Part shown: piece by piece, positions 48,031 to 58,799 of the stretch
How the letters are laid out: the number at the start of each line of letters is the position of its first letter
Position numbering within the stretch: position 1 is the stretch's first letter
Assembly: GCA_030144725.1 (NCBI GenBank)
Contig: JASKMD010000024.1
Span: forward strand, 7,498,932-7,562,931
Length of the DNA: 64,000 nucleotides
Source of the DNA: Haematococcus lacustris
Lineage: Eukaryota > Chlorophyta > Chlorophyceae > Chlamydomonadales > Haematococcaceae
Direction of reading: 5' to 3'
Made by a program: the position numbers and the translations under genes
The notes under the pieces: model-generated
The model's input: the letters and a program-made list of their open reading frames with translations, nothing else
Database searches by the model: none
What the model was told of the DNA's origin: nothing

Positions 48031-49303
48031 GGGCAGGGCAGGGCAGGGCAGGGCAGGGCAGGGCAGGGCAGGGCAGGGCAGGGCAGGGCAGGGCAGGGCA
48101 GGGCAGGGCAGGGCAGGGCAGGGCAGGGCAGGGCAGGGCAGGGCAGGGCAGGGCAGGGCAGGGCAGGGCAGGGCAGGGCAGGGCAGGGCAGGGCAGGGCA
48201 GGGCAGGGCAGGGCAGGGCAGGGCAGGGCAGGGCAGGGCAGGGCAGGGCAGGGCAGGGCAGGGCAGGGCAGGGCAGGGCAGGGCAGGGCAGGGCAGGGCA
48301 GGGCAGGGCAGGGCAGGGCAGGGCAGGGCAGGGCAGGGCAGGGCAGGGCAGGGCAGGGCAGGGCAGGGCAGGGCAGGGCAGGGCAGGGCAGGGCAGGGCA
48401 GGGCAGGGCAGGGCAGGGCAGGGCAGGGCAGGGCAGGGCAGGGCAGGGCAGGGCAGGGCAGGGCAGGGCAGGGCAGGGCAGGGCAGGGCAGGGCAGGGCA
48501 GGGCAGGGCAGGGCAGGGCAGGGCAGGGCAGGGCAGGGCAGGGCAGGGCAGGGCAGGGCAGGGCAGGGCAGGGCAGGGCAGGGCAGGGCAGGGCAGGGCA
48601 GGGCAGGGCAGGGCAGGGCAGGGCAGGGCAGGGCAGGGCAGGGCAGGGCAGGGCAGGGCAGGGCAGGGCAGGGCAGGGCAGGGCAGGGCAGGGCAGGGCA
48701 GGGCAGGGCAGGGCAGGGCAGGGCAGGGCAGGGCAGGGCAGGGCAGGGCAGGGCAGGGCAGGGCAGGGCAGGGCAGGGCAGGGCAGGGCAGGGCAGGGCA
48801 GGGCAGGGCAGGGCAGGGCAGGGCAGGGCAGGGCAGGGCAGGGCAGGGCAGGGCAGGGCAGGGCAGGGCAGGGCAGGGCAGGGCAGGGCAGGGCAGGGCA
48901 GGGCAGGGCAGGGCAGGGCAGGGCAGGGCAGGGCAGGGCAGGGCAGGGCAGGGCAGGGCAGGGCAGGGCAGGGCAGGGCAGGGCAGGGCAGGGCAGGGCA
49001 GGGCAGGGCAGGGCAGGGCAGGGCAGGGCAGGGCAGGGCAGGGCAGGGCAGGGCAGGGCAGGGCAGGGCAGGGCAGGGCAGGGCAGGGCAGGGCAGGGCA
49101 GGGCAGGGCAGGGCAGGGCAGGGCAGGGCAGGGCAGGGCAGGGCAGGGCAGGGCAGGGCAGGGCAGGGCAGGGCAGGGCAGGGCGGGGCAGGGCAGGGCA
49201 GGGCAGGGCAGGGCAGGGCAGGGCAGGGCAGGGCAGGGCAGGGCAGGGCAGGGCAGGGCAGGGCAGGGCAGGGCAGGGCAGGGCAGGGCAGGGCAGGGCA
49301 GGC
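48031..49303 (-). repeat. GGGCA block of the Fanzor copy 2 intron
   Basis: About 254 GGGCA units with a single variant (GGGCG at 49181). The switch from GGTCA to GGGCA at 48030/48031 is abrupt. The plus strand is a continuous G3-N2-G3 series, a textbook G-quadruplex-prone sequence. On the sense strand each unit is TGCCC, which has lost the branch-point-like A. The donor position reads AAGAAG|GCCTGC, so GC replaces the GT of copy 1. Very long open frames here are repeat artefacts. Confidence 0.95.
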
Positions 49304-49875
49304 CTTCTTGCAGAAGCCCTCAATGACGCGCTCCTGGGCACGGTGCAGCCCCAACTGCTGCCGGCGCCAGCGTGGTTTGAGGTACTCCTCCCACAGCGCG
49401 TCCTTGGTGGCCTTGCGGGCCAGGATGTGGGCATGGAGGCTGTCCAGGGTGGTTGCAGCTGGGGTGACAGCTGCCTGCTGCTACAGCTGTGGCCGGATGG
49501 CGACTGACCAACGGGCTATGTCCCGCTTGGCTTTGGTCAGCCCACTGTCATGCTTCAGTTGCCCTCTGGTCAGCTCCCTCTCCCACTGCCTCAGCACCTG
49601 GCCCGTAACTGGGTGCCGCTGTGCATGCCCTGCCTTGATGGCCTGGGTAACGCCTAGGTCCACCCCAACAGCAATGTGGGTGTGGGGGTTGAAGTCGCTG
49701 GTGGTTGTGAGCTGACGCCCCATGAAGGGCAGCTCCACCGGCTCATTGACTACCTGGCTGCGCTGAGATGCGGATCCCATCTGTCGCTACCCTGCGCGCA
49801 AACTCCCACCCGCTGTCCTGCAGCTGGCTGCACTGGATGAACTGCTGCCAGTGGGGTTGACTGTCTGCCACACAC

Positions 49876-51477
49876 TGCTTCTGTGTCAGGTCTGTCGTGC
49901 AGGGCTCTGCACATGTCGTCTCGCCCCAGAGATGGATCATGCGGAACATCTATAGGGACAAGCTGGTTGGGGTGGCGCCGTGAGCCTCAGGGTGGTGCTA
50001 GCAAGGGCCTAGGTGGCCGCCAAGCAGGGCCTTGTGACCATGCTGGCCATGATTGGCTTGTTGTGCTAATGCTGGAAACATCCTGCCCGCATGCCTCTGC
50101 GGAACCTAAGCAGAGGCACACAAAAGCTTGGAAGGCAGACTGGGAGGCATCCATGTCTTTTTGACTGGGACTACTGTAACCCAGCAGGTAGTGTGAGGCC
50201 AGCAGCCTGGCTGATATGAATGGCGCGATGGTGTAAACCATCATGTTTTGAAGGGCAGCTGCCCGTTATGGCTTGCCCTTGCCCTTGCCCTTGCCCTTGG
50301 GGAGCGGCCCGATTTGGGACTCTCAAAATGCATTTGAAGAACGCTTGTGGGCAACGAGACTGACCCAAACCAAATAAATTTCAGCTGGTCCCAAGGGAGA
50401 TTGCGCAGGGCTGCCGTGGCAGTTGCCAAATTTGGGTAGCAGGCAGGTATTGTTGTTCGCCGGCAGCCGCAATAGCCTGTGTCAGCTGGATTCGCAGTCA
50501 CCTAACCTGGCCGTCGAGTTACATGACACACTGCAAGGCAAAAACATTGAGTAACAAGAGCATACTAGCCCCTGCCGCTGCCTTAGCCCCTGCAGCTGCC
50601 TTAGCCCTTAGCACTCTTCTGCCCTGCTGACCCTGGAGGGAGTGTAGAGCAGGGAAGGGTAGGTTAATGTGGGCTATTGAGAGGTGGTGAGGTGGCTGGC
50701 TCTGCTAGTGGCGGGAGGAGATGCTATGTCTTGGTGGATGAGGAACATCATTCCAGGACAGGATGCAGGCTCTGATATTGTAACATCGTCTGGGCCTTGA
50801 CCTAAACATCATGTCCAGTGTGTGACGCTGCCTCACACATCAGGCAGCTCCACTTGAGCGCATCGCCACGATAGTATCATCTGTACAACAACTCAACATG
50901 CTAGATTGAGATTTGAACCATGCTGGCCACACACGAATGCTCCAACGTCTAGCTGTCTTTCCCGCATACAACTTGGTGGGGTGGGGGTAGAGCAGTAGGG
51001 CGCGACCGATCATATGACTTGCTGAGGAATTGGTCATATGACTGAATATGATGGCTTAAAGATGTGATATGACCGGGTCTGTAGTCAAGGGGACAATGTG
51101 GCTGATGCGAGATGCGAGATGTGGGGATATAGCAGTTCGTGTAGCCCCATCGTGTAGCCGCGTGCAGCCGTGTCCCTTCGGAAAATAACTTGGTAACCCA
51201 CATCAGACCCGCAAGTCCTAGTCATGTAGCAACGCTTCCCGTATCCCTACTAACGCATCGGCGTGCAAACTAGCTCTTTTGCCCGGAGGCGAGGACTCCC
51301 TCCCTCGCGGCCCTCGATAGTGTGCAACACTTGCACACTAGGCGACGGCATCGCACTGGTGATCGCGCTGAGACCACACCGGGGTGGTCGACGTGCGGTC
51401 ACCACTGTACTGCGGTGAGAACTTGCACGACTTCGCACGACTGCAAGCCACCAGCCCGCTAGAAGCTCACCCGTCTG
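49876..51477. other. Spacer between Fanzor copy 2 and the L1-like element
   Basis: No gene is supported. It holds a short CCCTTG run (about 50273-50300), a dispersed 75-bp repeat at 50626-50700 and presumably the 5' untranslated region and promoter of the L1-like element, whose left border I cannot place. Confidence 0.4.
50626..50700 (+). repeat. Dispersed 75-bp repeat, copy A
   Basis: GCTGACCCTGGAGGGAGTGT... matches 63678-63752 with two mismatches seen by eye. Flanks differ. Confidence 0.85.
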
Positions 51478-54033
51478 GTGTGCCCCGTGCCCATGTCTGA
51501 GGTACACACGGCCGCCCCGACTGCGGATGGCTTCACCACAGTGGGCCGAAAAGGCCCTATCAGCTACAGTGCAGCAGCCCGAGCCCGGACAGCGAGCACA
51601 GCGCCACAGCAGCGCAATGCAGCACAGCGCAGTGCACGCCGCCCGGTGGAGGTGCTGACCGCCATAGTCCTGCAGCAGCCCAGCGACACTCTCAAGGCCC
51701 TAGCTGCCTCAGTGGTGACGCGCAAGGCTACCCTAGTCCTCCGTGCTCACCACAGCCCGTCAGACATGGCGGTACTTAGGGAGCAGAACTTCTCAGCTGA
51801 CCACTGCGCTAAGAGTGCGCTCATGGGCGCTAACCAGCTGCTCCCCGCTGCTCTGAAGCCATTGCAGCAGGCCCGCTGCCCACCCCCCTTCATACAGCGG
51901 GCAGCTGATGGCACACCCCTCCGTGGGTCCGTGCAGGTCACCTTGGAGGGGCCGGCGGACAGCATTGCAGCCGTTCAGCAAGCCCTCCTCCATGACAAAG
52001 GGCAATTGGATTGTTGGATGCCCGCAGTGACAGCCAGCTACCCTTTGCAGCTATGCCACGGTAGTGGCAAGGACATGATGGAGTACCATCTCACCAGCAT
52101 CACGTCAGATCAGTGCATGGCGCGCACAGCCCCAGCCATGATGCTCCAGCTGCTACAGCAGTATGAAACACAGCTGCATGGGCTGCAGGTGGCGTGGGTG
52201 GGGTGGTATGATGCCATCACCCACATTATTGAGGGGCGGGTAGATTGCAGTGGCACGGCTCTCCCCTCCGTGACAGCTGACCTGCCCACCGGGTGTGCTG
52301 GGCTGGTGGCGCTGACCTGTGGGGGCAGGCAGGCTCTCAGCCTCCCGGGCAGGGTCACCGTGCCTATCAAGGCACCAGAGTTGGGCCTTACCATGCAATT
52401 GCAGCGGGCGCGTAGCAGGCTCACCCTAGCCCAGGCTGCAGCCCAAGCCACTGAGGACCTGCGCCCCTACTCCAACCTAGACCCAACCTACTGCCCCTCC
52501 GGCGGACAGGCTGACCCCCTTTGGGCCCACCCCATTGCTGTGGTTCAGGAACCCACTGGCCCGGGCGTGGCCGAGGAGCAGTCCCCCCAGGGACCCCCCT
52601 TGCCTACTGCCCTCATCCCAGCCTCGACCCCGCCCAGCACCACCACCGTGGAAGGTGGTATGCCTGCAGTGGCCCTGGGCACCCACCCCACCCTCCCGCC
52701 CACCTCCCATCCCACCCACCCGGCACCCACCCCACCCTCCCACCCACCCATGCCGCCAGCCCAAACCTCACCACTCCCCGCCTCCAACTCTGACCAGCCA
52801 CAGGCCCAGCCCCAGCCCCAGCCCCAGCCCCAGCCCCAGCCCCAGCCCCAGCCCCAGCCCCAGCCCCAGCCCCAGCCCCAGCCCCAGCCCCAGCCCCAGC
52901 CCCAGCCCCAGCCCCAGCCCCAGCCCCAGCCCCCACCCCCAGCACCCACCCCCACCGCCCACCACCAGGACCCCACCCCTGCGGCAGCCCACCCACCCCC
53001 TCATCCCCCCTTGGTCGCCGTGGTGGAGGCAGCTTCCTGCGGTGCAGCTGGAGCAGACGCCGCGGCCCTCCCCACCGACAACCCACTGAGCAGTGCGGCC
53101 AATTGGGGGGCACAGCTGGTTACCGACACCACTGCCGCCGTCACCTCCGCCGCCGCTAGCCCCACCCTGACCCCTGCGCCCTTTGGCAGCCCAGTCTCCC
53201 AGCAGCAGGACGGGCTGGCAGCTGGGGAGGCACAACCCGCAACCTACATGCCCTCCAACTCCTACGCCTTTGTGGGGCAAGACTGTGACCGCTGTGGCCA
53301 CCCGGAAAGCGAGCACTCGCCTCCCCTTGGCCTGTGCCCCGTCCCGGCCCGCACCTCCGGGAGCAGCTCCTATGGGGGCAGCTGTGAGGGCAGCGACAGC
53401 GATGAGGGCATGGGAGTGGGAGAGCGCACCAAGCGAGAGCGTGAGATTGCGGGTTCCCCCCTCAGTAGCGATGCAGAAGGGGCCACCACCGCAGCGACCA
53501 CAGCTGCAGAAGGGAAGGGGAAGAAGCAAGGGAACCGGGGGGGCAAGGGCAAGGGCAAGCGCCGCACTCCCGCCTGGCCAAAGCTACCCCCCGCCGCGCG
53601 GGCAGCGCACGACCTAGACCCCAACCAGGTGCTGAAAGCTGACCGGGACCCCAACAGCCACATGTTCTATGTGCCAGACAGCCAAGTGCGTGAGCCTCGC
53701 CACATGGCCCTGGATGGGGTCCATGGCCCTCGCCGGGGCGTGCAGCCCACCCCCCCACCCACATCAGCAGCAGCAGCCACAGCTCACCAACAGCAACGCC
53801 AGCCAGCCGCCCAGCCGCCCTCCCCCCCCTCTCTTGCTCCCCCTACCACCCTCACAAACAGCGGCCTCACGGCTACTGCCACTGGGGAGATAGAGGGAGC
53901 GCCTCAACCCCGCCTCAGCCACCCGCTGGTTGGGATGGGCACGGAGGCGGAGGTCATGGTGGTGTGTGACTCAGCAGGTGGGCTTGAGGAGGTAGACCCC
54001 CCCCCATCTACCACATGTCACAACCTCGAGTAG
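51478..54033 (+). CDS. L1-like ORF1 (RNA-binding gag-like protein)
   Basis: 851 residues. The N-terminal third looks folded (EVHTAAPTADGFTTVGRKG...; RKATLVLRAHHSPSDMAVL). The middle is low complexity with a (Pro-Gln)n run encoded by a perfect CAGCCC hexamer repeat at 52801-52932. The C-terminal part holds a Cys/His cluster CDRCGHPESEHSPPLGLC near 53285-53340 and basic, Gly/Lys-rich stretches (KGKGKR), as expected for nucleic-acid binding. The start at 51478 is the first ATG of the frame; a second ATG follows at 51493. Confidence 0.8.
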   Translation: MCPVPMSEVHTAAPTADGFTTVGRKGPISYSAAARARTASTAPQQRNAAQRSARRPVEVLTAIVLQQPSDTLKALAASVVTRKATLVLRAHHSPSDMAVLREQNFSADHCAKSALMGANQLLPAALKPLQQARCPPPFIQRAADGTPLRGSVQVTLEGPADSIAAVQQALLHDKGQLDCWMPAVTASYPLQLCHGSGKDMMEYHLTSITSDQCMARTAPAMMLQLLQQYETQLHGLQVAWVGWYDAITHIIEGRVDCSGTALPSVTADLPTGCAGLVALTCGGRQALSLPGRVTVPIKAPELGLTMQLQRARSRLTLAQAAAQATEDLRPYSNLDPTYCPSGGQADPLWAHPIAVVQEPTGPGVAEEQSPQGPPLPTALIPASTPPSTTTVEGGMPAVALGTHPTLPPTSHPTHPAPTPPSHPPMPPAQTSPLPASNSDQPQAQPQPQPQPQPQPQPQPQPQPQPQPQPQPQPQPQPQPQPQPQPPPPAPTPTAHHQDPTPAAAHPPPHPPLVAVVEAASCGAAGADAAALPTDNPLSSAANWGAQLVTDTTAAVTSAAASPTLTPAPFGSPVSQQQDGLAAGEAQPATYMPSNSYAFVGQDCDRCGHPESEHSPPLGLCPVPARTSGSSSYGGSCEGSDSDEGMGVGERTKREREIAGSPLSSDAEGATTAATTAAEGKGKKQGNRGGKGKGKRRTPAWPKLPPAARAAHDLDPNQVLKADRDPNSHMFYVPDSQVREPRHMALDGVHGPRRGVQPTPPPTSAAAATAHQQQRQPAAQPPSPPSLAPPTTLTNSGLTATATGEIEGAPQPRLSHPLVGMGTEAEVMVVCDSAGGLEEVDPPPSTTCHNLE

Positions 54034-57000
54034 CCAGCTTTGCCCCTGGTAGCCACGCCCCCGGCCTGCGCCTGGCCACCCATAACATTCAGGGCTTTGC
54101 CAACCGTGCTTCCAATGCCCAGGGTGTGTGGTCTCAGGGGTGCACCATCACCCACCGCACCAAAGTGCATGACCTAGTGTACCTGTGGGGGAAGGTCTTG
54201 AGGCTGCACGTGGTGTGCGTCCAAGAGACTAAGCTTAGCGGGGCTAGTAGGGCAGACAGCCACACCAGCCCAGCAGGAGTGGAGGCTAGGATCCAGGCTG
54301 CGGCTTCTGACCTAGGCATCCCGGGGTACACGTGCTTTTGGGCCAACAACCCTACAGGGGCTAGCAAGGGTGTAGGAGTCCTAGTGCGCTCTGACCTCCT
54401 GCGTGCCGGCCACATCACCATGCACCCTAACAATGTCCACCCTGAGTGTGATGGTCGTAGGATTGCTGTTCGCTTGACCTGCTTTGGCCATGCTCTCACG
54501 CTCTTGTGCCTGTATATGCCTTGTGAGGGTGCTGGCCAGGTTAGGTACCTTCAAGAGGTTGTCTGCCCCTGGGTTCAGCATCACTCCCGGCCCAGTAGCC
54601 ACATAGTGTTGTTGGGGGATATGAACATGGTCTTTCACGGTGCTAGAGACTGCCTTCCTGGGTGGAATAGGAGCTCCCGTGAGCATCACAACCCGGGAGG
54701 TGAAGGCACTACTGCCCACCGCCAGTCCACCATTGCTGACTTCACCGCATCAGTGCCACAAGCCATGAACACCATGCTCACCACTCACAGCCTGATAGAT
54801 TGCTACCGTCATAAGCACCCTACATCCCACACCTTTTCTTGCTTCCACCATGCACGTTGCCGGTTGCTTGATAGGATCTTCGCCCCTACTGCCCTGCTAC
54901 AATTTGTAGAGCAATGCCATGTGGACTGTCGCACCGTGTCAGATCACAGACCAGTAGTGATGCACATTAGGCCGGGAGCAGCCCAGACCCACAAGGGCAA
55001 CCCCTTCCCTCGCCACCGCATCCACTTTGACAAGCATGACGTGCTCCTTCAACAGTTTCAAGGGTGGGCAGCCTCTCAACTTGCTCTGGCCCCTAGGGGT
55101 AATGACATCATTGAGTGGTGGCCTAGCTTCAAGGTTGCCCTTGGCGGTATGATCAGGGTGTTGAACACCAAGGCTAGGACTCTGCAGGAGGCTCCAGGGA
55201 CTCATGAGGTTCAAGAAGCTGATAGAGAGTTGGTTGATGCCATCCAGGCCTTAGAGCTCACAGCAGGTAGCACGGCGCACAGTTTGCAGCGGGTGGTGGA
55301 AGCTAAAGCCAAGTATGTGAAGGCCCTTGCAGCCCACTCCACGCCTGCTGACTTGAGAGCTAGGTGGCAGTGGTTGCATGAGGGGGAGCGGGCAGCTGCC
55401 CATTTCAAGGGCGTGCTTGCTCATGCTAACTCTTCCTTGACCGCTGTCCGCACACCTGGGGGGGGGTTAGCCACCACCCCCTCCTCCATTGCCTCAGTCC
55501 TGGTAGCCCACTATGCACGCATCTCTGCTGACCCAGTGTGTGACAGTGAGGCTGTGCAACACGTGTTGACTGCTGTTAGGACGCATGCCAACCGAGTAGA
55601 CCACGATTTGGCCAGTCAGGCTGGTGCACCACAAGTGTCATGTGAGGAGGTTAGGATGGCTTGCAAGCACATGGCACCAGGTTCTGCCCCAGGACCTGAT
55701 GGCCTGCCAGTCAATGTGTGGCGGGTAGGGAGGGGTTGCTTGCAGCCCTTGCTTGCCCTTCTTTTCACAGCCATAGGCAACACGCACACCATGCCGCACA
55801 TGTTCACGTGGGGGGCGGTGTGTCCCATCAGCAAATCAGGGGACGCCACCTCACCAGCCAACTACCGGCCCATCACCTTGTTGAACACTGACTATCGTGT
55901 CCTGGCACGGGTGTTGAATGCCCGTTTGGTGGGTGTGCTTGGTGACAGCATAGGCCCAGAACAGTCAGCTTTCCTGCCTAATAGGCTTATAGGAGACAAC
56001 ATCCATTTCCTGCAGTTGCTCCCGGCGGCCTTGCGTGCGCAGCAGGGCATGCCAGGGTTGCCTCATGCAGCAGCAGTGGCCTTCATTGACTTTGCCAAAG
56101 CGTATGACACCATCAGTCGCCCCTTCTTGTATGCGGTGATTGAGGCGGTAGGGGCAGGTGCCTTTCTGCCGTGGGTGAAGGTTTTGCTGTCAGACTGCCG
56201 CGCCTGCGTGGTTGTCAATGGGTGCAAGTCCCCGTGGGCCCAATGGGAGGCTGGAGTGCGTCAGGGCTGCCCTCTGTCCCCTTCCCTCTACCTCTTTGTG
56301 GCTTGGGCCTTGTCGTGTTGGCTGCATGCGCAACCTAGCCTGGGTGTTGTAGTGGCTGGCCAGCGCCATGTGTGCATGCAGTTTGCTGATGACACAGAAG
56401 TTTTCATACGCTCCGTGGCTGAGGATGATGTGCAGCCCTTGTGCTTGTGCATGGCAGTTTTCAAGCAGGCCTCAGGTCAAGACATGAACACTGACAAGAG
56501 CACCCTTTTACACGTAGGCACCCCCACCACGCATCCGGCACCTAGTGTTGTATGCGGTATGCCTGTGGTCACTATGCACAAGGCCCTAGGGGTGCACATC
56601 CACAATGACACTGATGATGTACCACACACCACTTCCATTTGGACAAGGCTGATTGATGGGGTAGAGCACTCCTTCACTAAGCTGGCCCGCTTGCACATGT
56701 CAGCCATGGGAAGGGGCCTAGCGGCCTCCACGTTTGCCGTTAGTCGCTTCCTGTTTCACGGGGAGTTTATGGGCCTCCCCCCCCCTCCCCTCCTGCAGCG
56801 CATCACCTCAGCCTCCCAGAAGCTGGTAGATAGGGGGGTCCCACCAGACAGCAGCACCCGCAGCCCCATGCCCGGGGTCCCAGGCCTGCTCCTGTCCGGG
56901 GCGCCCAGCCAGGGGGGGTTTGGCCTCCTGCCATGGAAGCAACACATGCTGGCCCGCCATGCGGTGTGGGCGTGCAAGCTGCTGGGGTTCCTGGCCTGTG

Positions 57001-58799
57001 ATGGCCTCCCCCTGCAGCCCATGCAGGTCCGCCGGCGCCGGGAGTTGCAAGCAGCCATGCAAGCAGCCACTCCCGGCAGGCAACGCCACCTACGCAACCA
57101 GCTGCAGCGCTTGCAGCGCCCGCCTCATCGGGCGGCGTGGATGTCCCTCACTCCCCTCATCCTCCTCACCGCCAGCCCCCACCTCCACCCTGCCTTCCAC
57201 CTCCTAGCCCTAGCCCGGGCCAAGCCAGGCGTGAGCGGCAACCTCCCAGAAGCTGGCCTGCCTGGCCTCCTACGGCGCATTGTGGCAGCCCTCCGCGGGT
57301 TGGGATGCCCAGCAGACCTCACGCCGGAGCTGCCGCTGCCAGTTGGGCCAGCATGCAGCCATATCCCAGTGTGGGGCAACCCGTTGCTGGCCATGGAGGA
57401 CGCCCAGCAGCCCCATGCCCCCTTCCCACAGCAGGCGGGGGCTCAAGCTTTGCAGTGGGTGGCAGAGTGGGCTACCACAGGCTTTCAAGAGCTGGCAGCC
57501 ATCCCCTCCCTCACCAACCTCAGCAGCCTCCTCCACCTCTGCCGGGTCACTCAGCCAGCGGGCCGGGGGGGCAGGGTGGGGTCCAGGGAGTGGCAGCGGG
57601 CGGTGTGGGGGGAGGAACAGGTTGCTAGGAGCATAGCTGTGGCCGTTCGAGCCAATCCAGCCCGCTGCGCTACAGGCCTCTTCGCCATGTGGGCCCGCCT
57701 GCCCACCGGTTGGCAGCAAGAGGTGGCACGGCAAGCTCCCTTGCCAGCCCCAACGGACCCCCAAGCCCTGCAAAGGGTGGCAGTAGCCATGGTGATGGAC
57801 CGGCTAGGTTGGTTGCCTAAGGCCCCCCCCACGGGCAGGGCCCCAGCCCCCTCCCCTATCCCCATCCTTGAGGGTGCTACGGTCAAGTGCTTCACCCGGG
57901 TGCTCATGGAGCCGGTCACCATGCTGCGGGCGGAAGCCAACGCTCGGTTTGTCAAGGACGCTCTGGCCGGGATGTGGTCCCCTCCCCCTACACCTACCTC
58001 CGCCCCCCATCTACCACTCCCCTCCTCACCCCCCGCCACTCAAGCTCAAGGGGAGGCCTGGCTTGCCTCACGCGTCCCCACCCTATGGAAGCTACCCTGG
58101 CTGAACTCTTCAAAGGAGGTCATGTGGCGGCTAGCAGTCAACGGGGTCCCTTGTGCGGGGGGTCTCAACATCGGCATGGCTTGCCCATGCGGCTGGGAGC
58201 CTACGCGAGATCCCTCTCTCCAAGGGCAGGCCAGGGCTGATGCTCAAGGCAGTGCCATGAGGCGCCACACTTTTTGGGACTGCCCCCTAGCCTGTGCCGT
58301 AGTGCGCGAACTGCGCCGAGCCTTGCCCCCTGCTGTTCACCTCCACACTGCGCATGTCTGGCTGGCCATGTCACCTTGCACCACCCATGTCCACCAGGGG
58401 GTGTGGGATGTGGTCTGCTTGGCTGCATTGGGAGCCATGTGGCGCGGTCGGCGGGTATGGTGGGCACGGCTACTAGCTGCTAGGGACCATGCTGAAGCCC
58501 ATGCCTTAAGACAAACCTCCTTGGATGAGCTTTGGCATTTGGCTGACGCCCTACCTGATGCCACCCCTGCCTTGTCCCTCCGTGACAGAGTGTGCCGCTA
58601 TGTTGTAGGCGACTTCTGGTCTCAAGTGCAGGACTTTGTTGCATTACACACCATCCCCCACAACTGGCCTGCTGGGAACTCCATTCCTCACAATCACCCT
58701 TTCATTTGCACCCATGGTGACGGCCAAGCCAGGCAGCTACGCACCCACCTGCCTGACATTCCAGCCATAGAGGACATGCTACCTGTTGATTTGGACTGA
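54015..58799 (+). CDS. L1-like ORF2: APE endonuclease and reverse transcriptase
   Basis: 1594 residues, overlapping ORF1 by 19 nt in another frame. The endonuclease has LATHNIQGFA, VCVQETKL, LLGDMNMVF and SDHRPVVM. The RT has APGPDGLPVNVW, ANYRPITLLNTDYR, FIDFAKAYDTIS, GVRQGCPLSPSLYLF and the catalytic FADDTE. The long C-terminal part ends with a zf-RVT-like Cys/His cluster (CPCGW... RRHTFWDCPLA, about 58185-58290). There are no stops or frameshifts, and the last 702 residues are repeated exactly in the inverted copy, so the element was probably active recently. Confidence 0.93.
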   Translation: MSQPRVASFAPGSHAPGLRLATHNIQGFANRASNAQGVWSQGCTITHRTKVHDLVYLWGKVLRLHVVCVQETKLSGASRADSHTSPAGVEARIQAAASDLGIPGYTCFWANNPTGASKGVGVLVRSDLLRAGHITMHPNNVHPECDGRRIAVRLTCFGHALTLLCLYMPCEGAGQVRYLQEVVCPWVQHHSRPSSHIVLLGDMNMVFHGARDCLPGWNRSSREHHNPGGEGTTAHRQSTIADFTASVPQAMNTMLTTHSLIDCYRHKHPTSHTFSCFHHARCRLLDRIFAPTALLQFVEQCHVDCRTVSDHRPVVMHIRPGAAQTHKGNPFPRHRIHFDKHDVLLQQFQGWAASQLALAPRGNDIIEWWPSFKVALGGMIRVLNTKARTLQEAPGTHEVQEADRELVDAIQALELTAGSTAHSLQRVVEAKAKYVKALAAHSTPADLRARWQWLHEGERAAAHFKGVLAHANSSLTAVRTPGGGLATTPSSIASVLVAHYARISADPVCDSEAVQHVLTAVRTHANRVDHDLASQAGAPQVSCEEVRMACKHMAPGSAPGPDGLPVNVWRVGRGCLQPLLALLFTAIGNTHTMPHMFTWGAVCPISKSGDATSPANYRPITLLNTDYRVLARVLNARLVGVLGDSIGPEQSAFLPNRLIGDNIHFLQLLPAALRAQQGMPGLPHAAAVAFIDFAKAYDTISRPFLYAVIEAVGAGAFLPWVKVLLSDCRACVVVNGCKSPWAQWEAGVRQGCPLSPSLYLFVAWALSCWLHAQPSLGVVVAGQRHVCMQFADDTEVFIRSVAEDDVQPLCLCMAVFKQASGQDMNTDKSTLLHVGTPTTHPAPSVVCGMPVVTMHKALGVHIHNDTDDVPHTTSIWTRLIDGVEHSFTKLARLHMSAMGRGLAASTFAVSRFLFHGEFMGLPPPPLLQRITSASQKLVDRGVPPDSSTRSPMPGVPGLLLSGAPSQGGFGLLPWKQHMLARHAVWACKLLGFLACDGLPLQPMQVRRRRELQAAMQAATPGRQRHLRNQLQRLQRPPHRAAWMSLTPLILLTASPHLHPAFHLLALARAKPGVSGNLPEAGLPGLLRRIVAALRGLGCPADLTPELPLPVGPACSHIPVWGNPLLAMEDAQQPHAPFPQQAGAQALQWVAEWATTGFQELAAIPSLTNLSSLLHLCRVTQPAGRGGRVGSREWQRAVWGEEQVARSIAVAVRANPARCATGLFAMWARLPTGWQQEVARQAPLPAPTDPQALQRVAVAMVMDRLGWLPKAPPTGRAPAPSPIPILEGATVKCFTRVLMEPVTMLRAEANARFVKDALAGMWSPPPTPTSAPHLPLPSSPPATQAQGEAWLASRVPTLWKLPWLNSSKEVMWRLAVNGVPCAGGLNIGMACPCGWEPTRDPSLQGQARADAQGSAMRRHTFWDCPLACAVVRELRRALPPAVHLHTAHVWLAMSPCTTHVHQGVWDVVCLAALGAMWRGRRVWWARLLAARDHAEAHALRQTSLDELWHLADALPDATPALSLRDRVCRYVVGDFWSQVQDFVALHTIPHNWPAGNSIPHNHPFICTHGDGQARQLRTHLPDIPAIEDMLPVDLD

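Larger units (their letters stand above)
46759..49875 (-). pseudogene. Fanzor copy 2, 5'-truncated and inactivated
   Basis: Homologous to the last two exons of copy 1. It starts within the region matching QWQRFIQYSQLQNSG (about 49875); everything upstream is missing. It keeps the RuvC-I Asp (AVGVDLGVTQA), VIVDEFRTS and LDRDTNGC, but carries inactivating changes: a frameshifting deletion before SQVVNEP (about 49765), an in-frame stop in the CAG run after IRPQL (about 49480) and a frame change after RPIELCSY (about 46910). The intron at the same codon is kept (47486-49303), so this is not a copy of a spliced mRNA. The proline-rich linker before RuvC-III is shorter than in copy 1. Confidence 0.88.

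Noticed and set aside
47490..49300. CRISPR or telomeric repeat
   Set aside because: There are no spacers, and the unit is neither TTTAGGG nor TTTTAGGG; it is a microsatellite within an intron.
47255..49715. Frames of 440-750 residues made of GRAGQ, QVRSG or PALPC on both strands
   Set aside because: Artefacts of the GGTCA/GGGCA arrays; no start context and no domain.
52545..53529. Antisense GWGWGW and GLGLGL frames in the L1-like ORF1
   Set aside because: Shadows of the CAGCCC hexamer repeat that encodes Pro-Gln.
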